Positions 1 through 11,117 of a DNA stretch of 64,000 nucleotides are shown here, piece after piece. Both the position numbers and the translations under genes were made by a program. The stretch is from the NCBI RefSeq assembly GCF_009905375.1, contig NC_133657.1, forward strand, positions 49,258,741 through 49,322,740. The letters are read 5' to 3'. Origin of the DNA: Apium graveolens. Taxonomy: Eukaryota > Streptophyta > Magnoliopsida > Apiales > Apiaceae. How positions within the stretch are numbered: position 1 is the first letter of the stretch; every line of letters begins with the position of its first letter. A model generated the notes under the pieces. The model had not been told where the DNA came from. It worked only from the letters and a program-made list of their open reading frames with translations, and ran no database searches.

Positions 1-750
1 GGTTGATTGTTCACCTGCATCAACACCTATATCTACAGCTACTAAGTTGGATGAAGACAGGAAAGGAAAAAGTGTATACATTCCAGGTTATAGAGGAATG
101 ATTGGATCTTTGCTGTACCTAACTGCTAGTAGACCATACATCATGTTTGCAACATGTCTGTGTGCTACATTTCAAGCAAACCCTGAAGAATCACATTTGA
201 TGGTTGTCAAGAGGATTTTCAGATATTTGAAAGGGACACCAAACTTGGAATTGTGGTATCCTAAGGGAACTAGTTTTGAAGCTGTTGGATACACAGATGC
301 AAAATTTGCTGGATGTAGGGTAGACATAAAGAGTACAAGTAGAAGTTGTCAATTCATTGGTCAAAGACTTGTATCTTGGTATAGTAAGAAACAGCAATAT
401 GTGTCAACTTCCATAGATGAGGCTGAACACATAGCTGCTGGAAGTTGTTGTGCTCAAGTGCTTTGGATTAGAAATCAATTAATGGACCATGACCTAGTGT
501 CATACAAAATTCCAATCACGTGTGATAATAATAGTGCATATCTATTGTTGCTAATCCAGTTAATCACTCTAGAACTACACAAATTGATGTAAGGTACCAT
601 TTCAATAGAGAATATGCTGCAAATGGTACCATTGAGCTTATTTTTGTTCCAACAGAAAAACAACTAGTTGATATTTTTACCAAACCTTTGGATGAAACAA
701 CTTTCACTAGACTTTTAGGTGAAATTGGTATGTTAAATTCTTCATCCTAA
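1..750 (+). pseudogene. SIRE-type Copia pol, RT end and RNase H (partial)
   Basis: This is the C-terminal end of a Ty1/Copia polyprotein entering from beyond the window edge. The frame from position 47 reads YRGMIGSLLYLTASRP (RT/RNase H linker), then YTDAKFAGC and KSTSRSCQFIG (RNase H core), SWYSKKQ and AAGSCCAQVLWI. RNase H degrades the RNA strand during reverse transcription. The frame breaks near 545-590. The rest of the domain (VPTEKQLVDIFTKPLDE) resumes in another frame and ends at a TAA at 748-750. DAKF replaces the usual DADF, so an acidic residue is lost. With the frameshift this marks a dead copy. The next 210 bases are AT-rich post-pol sequence without an ORF. Confidence 0.88.
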
Positions 751-964
751 AGGCAGAAACTCAGCTAATATGTTGCGGTAGATTAATTTCTAATAAATAA
801 AAATTAATTTTATTTAATTATAAATTAACTGAAATGTGATTTATAAATATTTCAGAATTCTCTGTATATTTATTTTTTAAAATTAAAATTTAGCTTGGTA
901 TTTTTCAAATTCTGAGAAAAACTGTCTATTTGTTATCCATATTTTTAATATGTGAAACTAATAT

Positions 965-2561
965 AAGACAGAACTGAGGGGAACCTGCTCAACGATGTAT
1001 TTTATATTCACAACGAAGTTGTTGAATAGATAAAGAAAAAGAGTTTTGATTACTTACCCAACATTCGGGAAGTAAGTCATGGAACAAGTTTAATCCATTA
1101 ACAAGCATCTTTTGGGAAATATTGGTGAGTTTCCCCTTTCCAACTAGATACGATTTCTTGGTGGAGTTAAATTAACAAATTTCTACTTGGGGAAGGGGAA
1201 GCGAACTTTATGTTTCAGGATCATGGATTTTATTCGAAGTAGGAGGGGTGTAAATGGCCGAGTGTGCCGGTCCAACATTATTTATTAGGCCCAAATGGCC
1301 AGGAAGTTACGGAATGGCGGTTCATTCCTTAGGAGTCCAGCATTCGGTCGATAAGTAAATTCGAATATTCTCCCCTACATGTAGGTATAAAGTGGGGTTG
1401 TACGACTGCGACTGATCATCGTAAGTTTCACATCCTGAAGCGACACTGCTCCAGAAATTAATTCATCAACCATATTGGATATTTTCAGCAACATCATCGA
1501 GAGCACCCTAATGAGAGAAAGCTACGGCTGGGTGACTGGTGAGTGTTGGAGGGGTCGAGCGTTCAAAATGATGTTTTGAATTTAAGTATCCCGTACCTTC
1601 AACTTTTAAATGACATTTTGAGACTTTGGTTCTAGATATTATAACAAAGGTTCTCAGTGGTTTTTCACGAAAAAGAATATAGTTGGATTATCTTGTAACA
1701 TTTCTTTATATGTTATATATGTTGAGATTTCTTTCGTACTTTATGCTACAAAAATTTTCAAAAAAATGTTGAAGAAAGGTTAGATATATGAGATCACCTT
1801 GTAATGTTATATTATACAGTTTATGTTTTGAAACTCTGATTATACTTGCATAACAGAGGTTTTCAGTGATTATAAAAATATATATATTGAAATAAATTGT
1901 AACTTCATCTTTTAAAATATATTGGAACTCTGTTTATATTATGCATAACAGAGGATTCCAGAGATTTATGAAAAGAATATATATTGAAATATTTTGCGAC
2001 TACATCACATTAAGATATTAAACTTGGTTCATATTTGCATGACAAAGACTTTCAGAATTACTATGAAAATGTTCATATACTTTTGATCAGTCATATGTTA
2101 TTTTGGTGGGTTGTGTACTCACCCTTGCCTTATTTTATCTATCACACAACAACAACTAGACAAGATGAACAAGACCATGCTCCCCATCCACAAACGGATA
2201 TGAAATGTTCTGCAGTTTCCTGTAGACATTGATGTCGCCATAGCTGAGGTAGGAACTACCAATAGGCCAGGCTTTCCACTTTTGGTATACCAGACTTATG
2301 TATAATTATGAATCATGTTATATAATGGCAAGGATCATGTAAACTTATTCATAAATCCTTTTGAGTTGTAATAACTTATAATTTGTGGATCATATAACTT
2401 GTACTTGTTTCGGTTTCATCTCTGGGACTATAACTTGTTGTGTGTGTATATTATGAGGTCACATCATGCAGTAATTATTTGTTGATTCAAGATTAAGTGT
2501 TATTATTGGAAATGGAACTCGTGACAACCCGGATCCCCGATCCCGGATTTTGGGGTGTTAC
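965..2561 (+). repeat. Gypsy LTR fragment, 3' part, diverged relative of the G LTR
   Basis: The stretch lines up by eye with the 3' half of the element G LTR (about 11730-12900). Shared landmarks are a tract around 988-1080 (TGTATTTTATATTCACAAC, then CCCAACATTCGGGAAGTAAG), CTCACCCTTGC near 2120, CACACAACAACAAC near 2145, and an end at 2519-2561 built around GACAACCCGGATCCCCGATC and closing in GTGTTACA. The 5' part of the LTR is absent, and neither PBS nor coding region follows, so this is a truncated solo-type LTR. Divergence from G is large, so it is an older copy or a sister family. The 5' breakpoint is approximate. Confidence 0.8.
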
Positions 2562-2649
2562 AATCGTGCATACAAGCATGTTGTAAACATGATATCTGGA
2601 CGACTCGCAGTTAGGTAGAGCAATGATCCAATCATGCCTCGGTAGTTAA
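2562..2649 (-). pseudogene. Copia RNase H-linker scrap
   Basis: Read on the minus strand this gives NYRGMIGSLLYLTASRPDIM and then FTTCLYA, the same RT/RNase H linker seen near position 90 on the plus strand. It lies between the end of the Gypsy LTR fragment at 2561 and the end of the minus-strand Copia LTR at 2650. It is therefore a sliver of an older SIRE-type element into which one or both neighbours inserted. Only about 29 codons remain. Confidence 0.75.
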
Positions 2650-4179
2650 TGAAGGGTTTAGAGGCATAAAATGCAACAGAAACTGTAAGTAAAACATCAA
2701 AACCAGAATTTTTAAAACACACCACATGATCCATACGAAAAATAGATATTTAATTCGTAGATCTGATTTTTTTCCTTAAGAAGCTTTACAAATTGGCTGA
2801 CTAAAGAAGATCCAAAATTTATTCAATCACTACGCATCCCGCTCTCGCGATCTACACTCTATCGGTATCCACATGAATGCTTGAACTCGAGGATTGGATG
2901 TGTACTAGCACAAATTTCTTTCTTCTTACTCTCTCCATCTTTTCTCTTCGTAGCTAGGGTTTTTAATTAAAGTCTTATTATAAAAATCAACCACAAAAGA
3001 TATTTTATAAAGAGTAGAAAAACGAATTATAACTCTAATTATTTCAAAATTTCTATTTGTACAATAATTAAGTCTCACCTAATTATTTAACAACTGAATT
3101 TTATAATTAATTTTAGTAAATTTGAATATCATTATTTATCAAATTAAGTCAAACTTAATTAATATTATAAATAATTCGAATTACTTTAATTTAATTTAAA
3201 TCCAATTTAAATTAAATAGTTCTTTAATCATTCTTTGTGTGTGACCCTAGGCTATTATTATATTGGTAACGAATTTTAAATCTAATTTAAAATCATAAAC
3301 AATGAGTGACATCTAGTAATACATCATTGTTATCCAAGTAATAATAATTAAATCGGTGATCGATTAAACCTTTCATGAATAATGTCCAATGTAATATAAT
3401 CTCTTTAACCGCATATTATAGATTAAAATAGAGGCATGTTTATGTGTCATCCTCATCAATGTTTAATCCAGGTTTCCTTAATCAATGAGTAGATTATCGT
3501 ATCAAAATAACATTTGAGCGTGACCACACATTTCATAGTCTAGCTCACGCAAGAGGCCAGTGATATAACTCCTAAAATTTGGAGGTTTAAATCCTTTCTA
3601 GATCATTCATATTTCTCATGTGATTCATGATATACCCGAAATACACTTTTATTATTACCATGTCAAAGGTAAATTATAATGTAATCAAATTATATTAATA
3701 CTCGTATAGATAAATAAAAATTTCAAGTCTAAGGACCATTACATTATTATCACAATGAGAATTACTTATAACACAACAGATATGTAGAATCTCACATTGG
3801 GTTTGTCCAACACCATGTACATTTACATGTGCCCATATTTTTGACTATAGTATCACTATACATATGATCAATGAGATGTGATCATCAGTCAATAAACACA
3901 CTAGTCCTAATGTACTATTACTGTACCATAATAATAATACTTGAATAAGGACCTTTAGGAATACTTATAATATTTTCATAATCTCGTTTTTAAGTCACGT
4001 ACATGGAGATATAGAATGCATATCATATTCCAAGGACATTATTAATCCAACATTTATATCGCAGTAAATTAAGATATAATAAATTATAAAAGGAATAATC
4101 GATTGAACATAAATATTTATAATCCAAATGTATTTACCCAAAATATCATTGTGTTGTCTCTAGGGAACAAACACTAACA
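2650..4179 (-). repeat. 3' LTR of Copia element E
   Basis: On the minus strand this block begins TGTTAGTGTTTGTTCCC at 4179, directly after a purine-rich tract (GCAAGTGTGAGAT), and ends AAACCCTTCA at 2650. That gives TG...CA ends and a length of 1530 bp. It follows the decayed pol of element E and so sits in the 3' LTR position. No matching 5' LTR is seen on the far side of E, so the ends rest on the terminal dinucleotides and the PPT only. The block is AT-rich, with no ORF of note. Confidence 0.65.
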
Positions 4180-4192
4180 ATCTCACACTTGC

Positions 4193-6690
4193 ACCAGAGC
4201 CCATCACCCATGTATCTAATACCCATGAAACTAGTAAGATCGCCGTGCTTCTGCGATGCCAAAGCCTTAGTCAGTGGGTCTTTAACATTATCATTTTTAT
4301 GAACTTTACATAAATATCTCCTTGATCATTAATCTCATTAATGAGGTGATATCGCCTAAGAACATGTCCAAACAGTTTCCTTAGCTGTTTAAAAAACATC
4401 TATATACGGCTTTCATTATAGAATTATCAATGTTCTTGCTGTAAATTATTTTCGCTAACATCACTTATATTTAGACAAAATACAAAACCCGATTGAGATA
4501 CTGAATCTTATATGTTCGTCTGAAAGCTATCATCGGTGTAACCCTTTATAACTAACTTCTCATCTCCTTCATACATCAAGAATGAATCTTCAGTCCTCTT
4601 TAAGTACTTAAGAATATTCTTGACCGATGTCCAGTGACCCTCAACTGGACTAGAATGGTATATGCTCGTCATGATCAAAGCATACGAAATATCAGGACGA
4701 GCACATTCATCGCATACATTATAGATCTAATTGCCAAAGCAAATGGAACTTTGCTCATACAGTCCTTATCATATAATGATTTAGGAATATTATCCTTTGA
4801 GATCACGATCCCATGAGACATCAGAACAAATCATTTCCTTCCCTCCTGCATCCCAAAATGATACAACACTTTGTTAATTTATGTACTTTGACTTAGGCTG
4901 ATTAATCTCCATGATCTATCTCTATAGATCTTGATCCCTAATATATAGGTCATATTACCTAAGTCATTCCCTATTTGTAATATGTCATGTACATATAATA
5001 CTAGGAATGCCACATGGCTCCCACTTACCAACCTGTAAACATATAGTTCATTTTCATTTTGAGTAAAGCCAAACTCTTAGAAGCAATTTACAAATAATAT
5101 GAGCAAACTTTGGATCGATAAAACCCCAGGTTGTATTATAAATACATCTTCTTCAAGGCTCCAATTTAAGAAAGCGGTTTTGACATCCATTTTCCAGATT
5201 ATATAGTCATAGTAAGAAGCAGTTGCTAGCAAAATTCCGATGAACTTGACCATAGCAACTTGTGCAAAGGTCTCTTCATAGTCTATACCATAAATTTTCT
5301 TGAAACCTTTTTTCCAGTAGTCGCGCTTTATAGGTCTGTACTTTACCATCCGTGTCAATTTTCTTCTTGAAAACCCACTTGCACCATGTAGGTTTTACCC
5401 CTTCAGGTGGATCGACTAAAGTCTATACTTTATTTTGATACATGGATTTCATCTCCGATTTTATAGACTCCAGCAATCTTTCAAAGTCTAGACTGTTCAT
5501 AGAATCTTGGTAGGTGAGAGGCTCATCATTATCCGTAAGCATCACATCACCATCTTGAGTTAAGAGAAATGCATAATATCTCTCTGGATTATTACAAATC
5601 CTACTAGATCTACCAACAACATATGTTTCCTGAACAAGATTACTTTCAACATTTTGATGTACATCCCGATCTCGTTCCAACTCTAGTTCAATGTTATCAT
5701 GTGATTCTCGGTCTTCATCGAGCTATATTGTTCTCCCACTGATTTTCTTAGAAATTAGTTCTCCCTCATGAAATACAGAGGTCCGAGCAATAAACACTTT
5801 GTTCTTAGAAGGATTATAAAAATTAGACCCTTTAGTCTCACTTGGGTATCCTATAAAATAACATCTAACTGATTTTGGTCCAAACTTGTCAGAGGCTAAA
5901 CGATTCACTAACGCTTCACGACCCAAAATTTTCATAAATAACATGCTATGATGTTTCTAATTCCATATCTCATATGGATCCTTTTGAACCATTTTTATAG
6001 ACACTCGATTTAGGGTATATGCATCTGTTTCTATAGTGTAACCCAAGAAACTAACTGGAAGTTCCACTTGAATCATCAGCAATCGCACCATGTCCAACAA
6101 AGTACGATTTCTCCTCACAGAATCTCTATTCCATTGAGTTGTTCCAGAAAGAGTAAGTTGTGATACAATATCACACTCCTTCAAGAAATTCTTGAATTTG
6201 AGGCTTAAATATTCTCATCCACGATCTAATCGTAAAACTTTTATACTTTCCCTTATTTTCTTTTCTACTTCAACCTTATATTCTTTGAACATTTCAAAAG
6301 AATCAGATTTGTTCTTCATAAGATATACAAATCTTATATCTACAGAAGTCATCATTAAATTTTATGAAGTAGTATAAGTCACCCATTGCCATCATACGAA
6401 TTTGAGCCACATACATCACTTATGTATAGGTCCTAACCGTTTGGTAGCCCTTTCACCTTATCAGATAAAAGAAGTAGTCATTTTGCCAATGAGACAAGAT
6501 TCGCATCTTTCGTATGATTCAAAATCAAACTTATCCAAGTATACATCCATGTGTAACTTAGAAATGTGTTTCCATTTAATATGGCTTAGCGATAATGCTA
6601 GAGGTAATATTTGATTTGAGTCATCTTAGAACATAAAAATTATTAACTAATTGTGCAACATTTTAAGCCTTATCATTAAAATAGAATAAA
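4193..6690 (-). pseudogene. Copia element E pol remnant (integrase, RT, RNase H)
   Basis: Pieces of a Copia polyprotein lie in order on the minus strand. At 6184-5957 is the integrase end (GTTQWN, RRNRTLLDMVR, then LNRVSIKMVQKDPYEIW). At 5944-5723 is the integrase C-terminal part (KSVRCYFIGYPSETKG). At 5680-5423 is the integrase-RT linker, and at 5358-5077 is RT (GIDYEETFAQVAMVKFIGIL, MDVKTAFLN). Below 5077 only weak RT/RNase H similarity remains. Stops and frameshifts separate all pieces. The same arrangement recurs in copy F at 41195-43356, which confirms the family. The element is non-functional. Confidence 0.85.
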
Positions 6691-6829
6691 CAATTATTGT
6701 TGATTTAATTAAAATGAAACATGACAAGAAATTGATATAATGTATCTGCTAAAGGCAGGCACGTAATAACAATTTATCAAGTTCTCAATCTCGCCTTAGG
6801 GGAAAAATTAGGTATCGAGTTCCTCCAAC

Positions 6830-7560
6830 TAGAGCAATAACTTTTGGTCCAATTCTAACCCGATACCTGAAGCTTGAACATAGTTGGTCTGCTTCTTAAG
6901 ATCTTCTAAATAAGATCCACAATTTAACTTCCAATCATCCAGTAATTTCCACAGAAGTGACAATCGTCTTCTTTAGTAACACCACTATTTGGCTTCGAAA
7001 GCCCTCTGGGATTAGACTTTGGTTTGGCACAGAATAAGATCAAATCTTCACTTTGCCTGTTCACTTTCCTCTCCCATTTGCATTCCTTGTGTACACCATC
7101 AATATGGACGTAGTTCAAGACTTTACTATGTTATTTCCAGCAGTTCTAAATATGCGTAACAACTCAGTAGGTGTTTTCTCTATCTCATTCATTTTGTTTA
7201 TAAAAAACTGAGAATAGAAGTTGTTCAAGGATTTCTTGATCAAATCAAGCTGAGTCTCCAAACCAATTTTGAAACCCAAAATATTAAGGTACGTATACCT
7301 ATTATGTTTAGAACATGTAGTCCAACCAGATCTCATTCTCCCATTTATGTAAAATTATAGTGCCTTATTTTGTCAAATCTTTCTGATGAGCCTATCCTTC
7401 AAACATCCTTTAATGGTGCTCAATCACATCATAAACATTAATATGCTCTTGTTGCTTTTTAAAGCTCAGCATTAATTCCAAGCATGAGACATGAAACATC
7501 AGTTGCGTCATTAATTTCATCCTAATATTCATTTTTTAGCACGTATTTCATTCTCAACTA
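6830..7560 (-). pseudogene. Copia element E gag remnant
   Basis: Minus-strand frames carry a Copia-type gag. At 7336-7115 is IGLETQLDLIKKSLNNFYSQF followed by MNEIEKTPTELLRIFRTA, matching the Retrotran_gag_2/UBN2 style domain. At about 6990-6940 is a degraded zinc knuckle (CHFCGNYW, with the His and last Cys gone). Upstream, near 7500-7400, the N-terminal part of the domain is legible only across frameshifts. Gag would form the capsid and bind RNA. Below 6880 a short Ser/Thr linker and a protease-less junction lead into pol. It is dead by many indels. Confidence 0.78.
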
Positions 7561-8309
7561 GAAGAAAAAAAATAAAGGGAGAAGTTTGAGTGACATCCTT
7601 GAACACGAGGACGATCCTCAAGTTCCTATGTTAGTCAGGGAATTTATGTCATGTTAGTTTGTCCTTCTCAAGGACTACTGCATGGAGATATTATTTTTGT
7701 TATTTGTCAATTGATATCAACAATATTTAATATGCATAAAATGAAGTAGTCTACAGATGATCATTAAATTATATTGAAGTGATTGTTCATATATATTTAT
7801 AATATATATCTCCCACTATTTTTATCAAATTAATAGCCATAACTATTAATTCAGGAAGAATATCTTTTATATCCTTTCTAGTGAGGCAAGATCCATTTTC
7901 ACCATGCCTTAGGTCATCTTTGGCTTTTCTCTTAAAACATGATTATTTAGGTAGCCAACATTTGTCAATTATATCAAGTATATAACTCTTAGATAGTTTG
8001 GCGGAACAATATTTGTACAAGTTTATCCAATAAATCTTGCCAAACTCCATATCTCTAAGCTCAAAATCCTATTATGGTAACTTAGTTAAGTCAAACCCAA
8101 AAGTCAAAAAGTATCAATATACTTCAACACATCTCCCATGATAGATGGGAGTACTTCGCTTTGGCGAACCCACTCCTTATCTATCTAGGGGTTAACGCAT
8201 TGGACACATTGAAAGGCATATGTATAACTTAATATTGACTTTAGGGTTTTGTTAATTTTAAAATGATCATGATCCCATCAAAAAGAGATTCTAATTTTTC
8301 TGATTAAAA
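7561..8309 (-). other. Copia element E 5' leader, left part
   Basis: AT-rich sequence upstream of E gag (minus orientation) without a credible ORF. The insertion site of element A (TSD TAAAA at 8305-8309) falls inside it, and the leader continues at 40547. A short perfect stem GTCCTT-CTC-AAGGAC sits at about 7663-7677. Confidence 0.55.
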
Positions 8310-8877
8310 TGTTAGATATATTTGAGATGTCATGTCTAATATGTTTCATGTTTAGTTTTCAGATCTTAACAAATAGGAAATATCAGGACTTACTGGAATC
8401 AGTACTTACTGGAAGTCAGAAGATAGATATCTGAACTTAAGGTTATATCAGAACTTAAGTATGGGAGGACTTACAGTTAAGAAAGGAAGCTGATTTACAG
8501 GATAGAAGATCGAGACTAAAACAAAAGAAGATATGCATGGAAAGAGTTAGAAGATAAGAAGACTTGTATAAGATATCTGATTGATATATTTTAGGAGACA
8601 GAATTATATTCCATATCAATTAGAAGTTATCTTGTAACTATGTAGTATATAAACACAGACATAGGTTTACACTATATGTGTTATCATTATCGAGAAGATC
8701 ATACATTGTAAGCTAGCAGCTCTTAGTGATATTTGTTCATCACTGAGAGAGAACAGTTCCATTGTAACAGAATTTATTATATTGAATATATCTGTTTACT
8801 GTTACTTGTGTTCAAGATCAATTTGATTGTAATAACACTGTATTCAACCCCCTTCTGCAGTGTTGTGTGACCTAACT
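8310..8877 (+). repeat. Element A 5' LTR
   Basis: 568 bp, beginning TGTTAGATATATTTGAG and ending CCTAACT, where the 3' copy keeps the canonical ACA end. A TATA box (TATATAAAC) lies near 8645, which places the transcription start about 30 bases downstream. It matches 39975-40541 along its full length. Confidence 0.93.
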
Positions 8878-8879
8878 AT

Positions 8880-8890
8880 TGGTATCAGAA
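8880..8890 (+). other. Element A primer binding site
   Basis: TGGTATCAGAA, two bases after the LTR, pairs with the 3' end of initiator methionine tRNA, the usual primer of plant Copia elements. The last base of the standard TGGTATCAGAGC match is changed. Confidence 0.88.
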
Positions 8891-8930
8891 CTTATCTGTT
8901 AACACGCATACAGTAAAGATCCAAACAATC

Positions 8931-8999
8931 ATGTCTGAAGAAGCAGAAACTCCAACCAAGACCACCAAAACTGAAAAAACTAAAAACACTCAAATCCAC
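8931..8999 (+). pseudogene. Element A gag, segment 1 (N-terminus)
   Basis: The ORF begins with an ATG at 8931 and gives MSEEAETPTKTTKTEKTKN and a few more residues, a basic, Thr/Lys-rich N-terminus. It stops being colinear at 8999, where element G inserted. The reading frame resumes exactly at 22886 after the duplicated TCCAC. Gag would form the capsid in the cytoplasm. Confidence 0.85.
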
Positions 9000-11085
9000 T
9001 GTAATAACCCCAAAATTTTTCAACTTTTTGTAACCCTTGTGAATAGTGTTTTAGCTGAATGAGAAAACTTTTCACGCCACACTATGTAGGGGTTCTGTTA
9101 TGGATATTCTGGGATTTTATTAGTACTATATGAAGTATATAAGTGTATGTAAATATCGTCAGAACCCAATTCCGAACACTTTGGTTTTTCCCGGAAATCC
9201 ACAAGATACGGAGAGAATTGAGTATAAGGTAACAGGATAAAAAGGATTTAAATTAAAGGATTATAATAGAGGATCATAAAAAGGAATATAACGTATTGAG
9301 AAAGGTTAAGGGAACCTAAGTAATAAGATCCCGGGTATGATCCTTCAAACGATAAACGAGAACGAAAGTTAAGCGAACCGTACAACAGATCAGCGGTCAT
9401 TAGGCAAACGATTAGGAAGCTAATCAAAGGGTTTAATGGGAGTGATGTCATCCAACCAATAGAAAGGAGACAAGGAAGGGAGGATGACATCATAAGGGTG
9501 ACATAAGCATGACATGGAAGAAGGGAGGTGTGGTTGATTAAGGACCACACAAATTCAAGGGCAAGGTGGTAATTTGCTAAATCAAAAACAAAACCAAGCC
9601 AACCAACTAGCAAATCATTTCATCAAAAATCAAAAAATCAGCCAAGGCATTGTTCTTCATATTAGCTCTCGGCTTTTTGCCTTTTTCAAAGAAAAAAATT
9701 TCCAAAATCAAGATCCAAGCATCCTTAATTGGTAAGAAAATTCCCTAACCATCTTTATGCTTAGTTATGGCTATATCATGAGTTTAAGCCATTAATTCTT
9801 TCTCTAGCTTCTCCATTTAATCAATGAAGAAGACAATGAATAGTGTTTTCAAGTTTTTAACTTGAACTTTTTCTTGTTTTCTTGAAGATCCAAGCTTTCC
9901 TAAGGCTTCTCCAAGCTTCTTAAGGCTTCCTAGCTCAACCCACCACTTCAAGGAAGGTATACCATTTTCAAACCCTAGGTTCATATATATTATAAGGTGA
10001 TTTTGATGAGTAGGATGTTATTGTAGTTGTTGTTATGATTAGAGTTTGAGATTTGGAATGGTAGTGAAATGAAATGGTAATTTTGTGGTTTTGATTTAAA
10101 GAAACTTAAGAATGATTAAAGTAAAGTTTAAGCATAAGTATGAATGGTTAAATTGAATTGGTTGGGGTTGTTATGATGTGATAAGGATGGGTGTTTGTTG
10201 TGTGTTGGATTTGAGGATGGTTTGTGTTGATTGTGGGTAGTTTAAAAAATGGGAAATCGCGTAAACATAGCCGTCGTAACGTCCGATTTTCTTTGGACTG
10301 TTTTTGTGCATAGCATTAGGACCCGAGAACCCCCTGCTAAATTGTGACCACTGCCATGTTTAGATAGCTCATGTTACGAGCTTCGTTTTGATATGTAGTT
10401 CGTTCGATTCCGATTTACGGTTTAGGAGAAACGACCGTTTCAAGTAACGGCGTTTCGCGGACGAAACTTTTTCCCTCGCCTTACTTTGAAACATAGGTTA
10501 AAGACCAAAAAGGGTTAATTAATGTGTGAAACATTTATGGTAAGTGCGTTAGGCAGTTGGTAAGTCATTCGCGAAGGAATCGCTTTAAAACTCGTAAAGG
10601 TTAAGTTATTAAAAATGGTGGAGTCGAGGGTACCCGAGTGACTTAAGCGAATCGGTGAGCGTAAAACTAGCATTAGAGTCTAAGTTGGCTAAAGCATAGA
10701 TTTACAAGTGATTTTGGTTTAATTCCAACTTACTTGTTGTTTATAGGTTATCAGACTCGTCCCGAGCCTTTCTCACCCCCAAGTCGCTCAGGCAAGTATT
10801 CTATCCGATACACTGTTGTTGTGATGTAAATGTATGTATATGCATTATCTTGTGATATTGCATGATTGTTATTTAGCAAATGTTGCGATATATTGTAGCA
10901 TGTGATATGGTATATATGCATGCCTGTTTTATATTCTTGAGATATATATCTGTTGGTTTATTTGATAATACCTATGCTAGAGGATAGTTGTATCTTGCAT
11001 ATACCCTTAGTATAGGGACTCAAAGGTGAAAATATTTTCTAAAACCGGGAGTCGAGGATCCCAAGTAGATTTTATATGGATATGG

Positions 11086-11117
<32 letters not shown>

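Noticed and set aside
9248..9613. 121-codon minus-strand ORF, repeated at 19224-19589
   Set aside because: It is present twice only because it lies in the two LTRs. It has no family resemblance and no sign of selection that I can judge.
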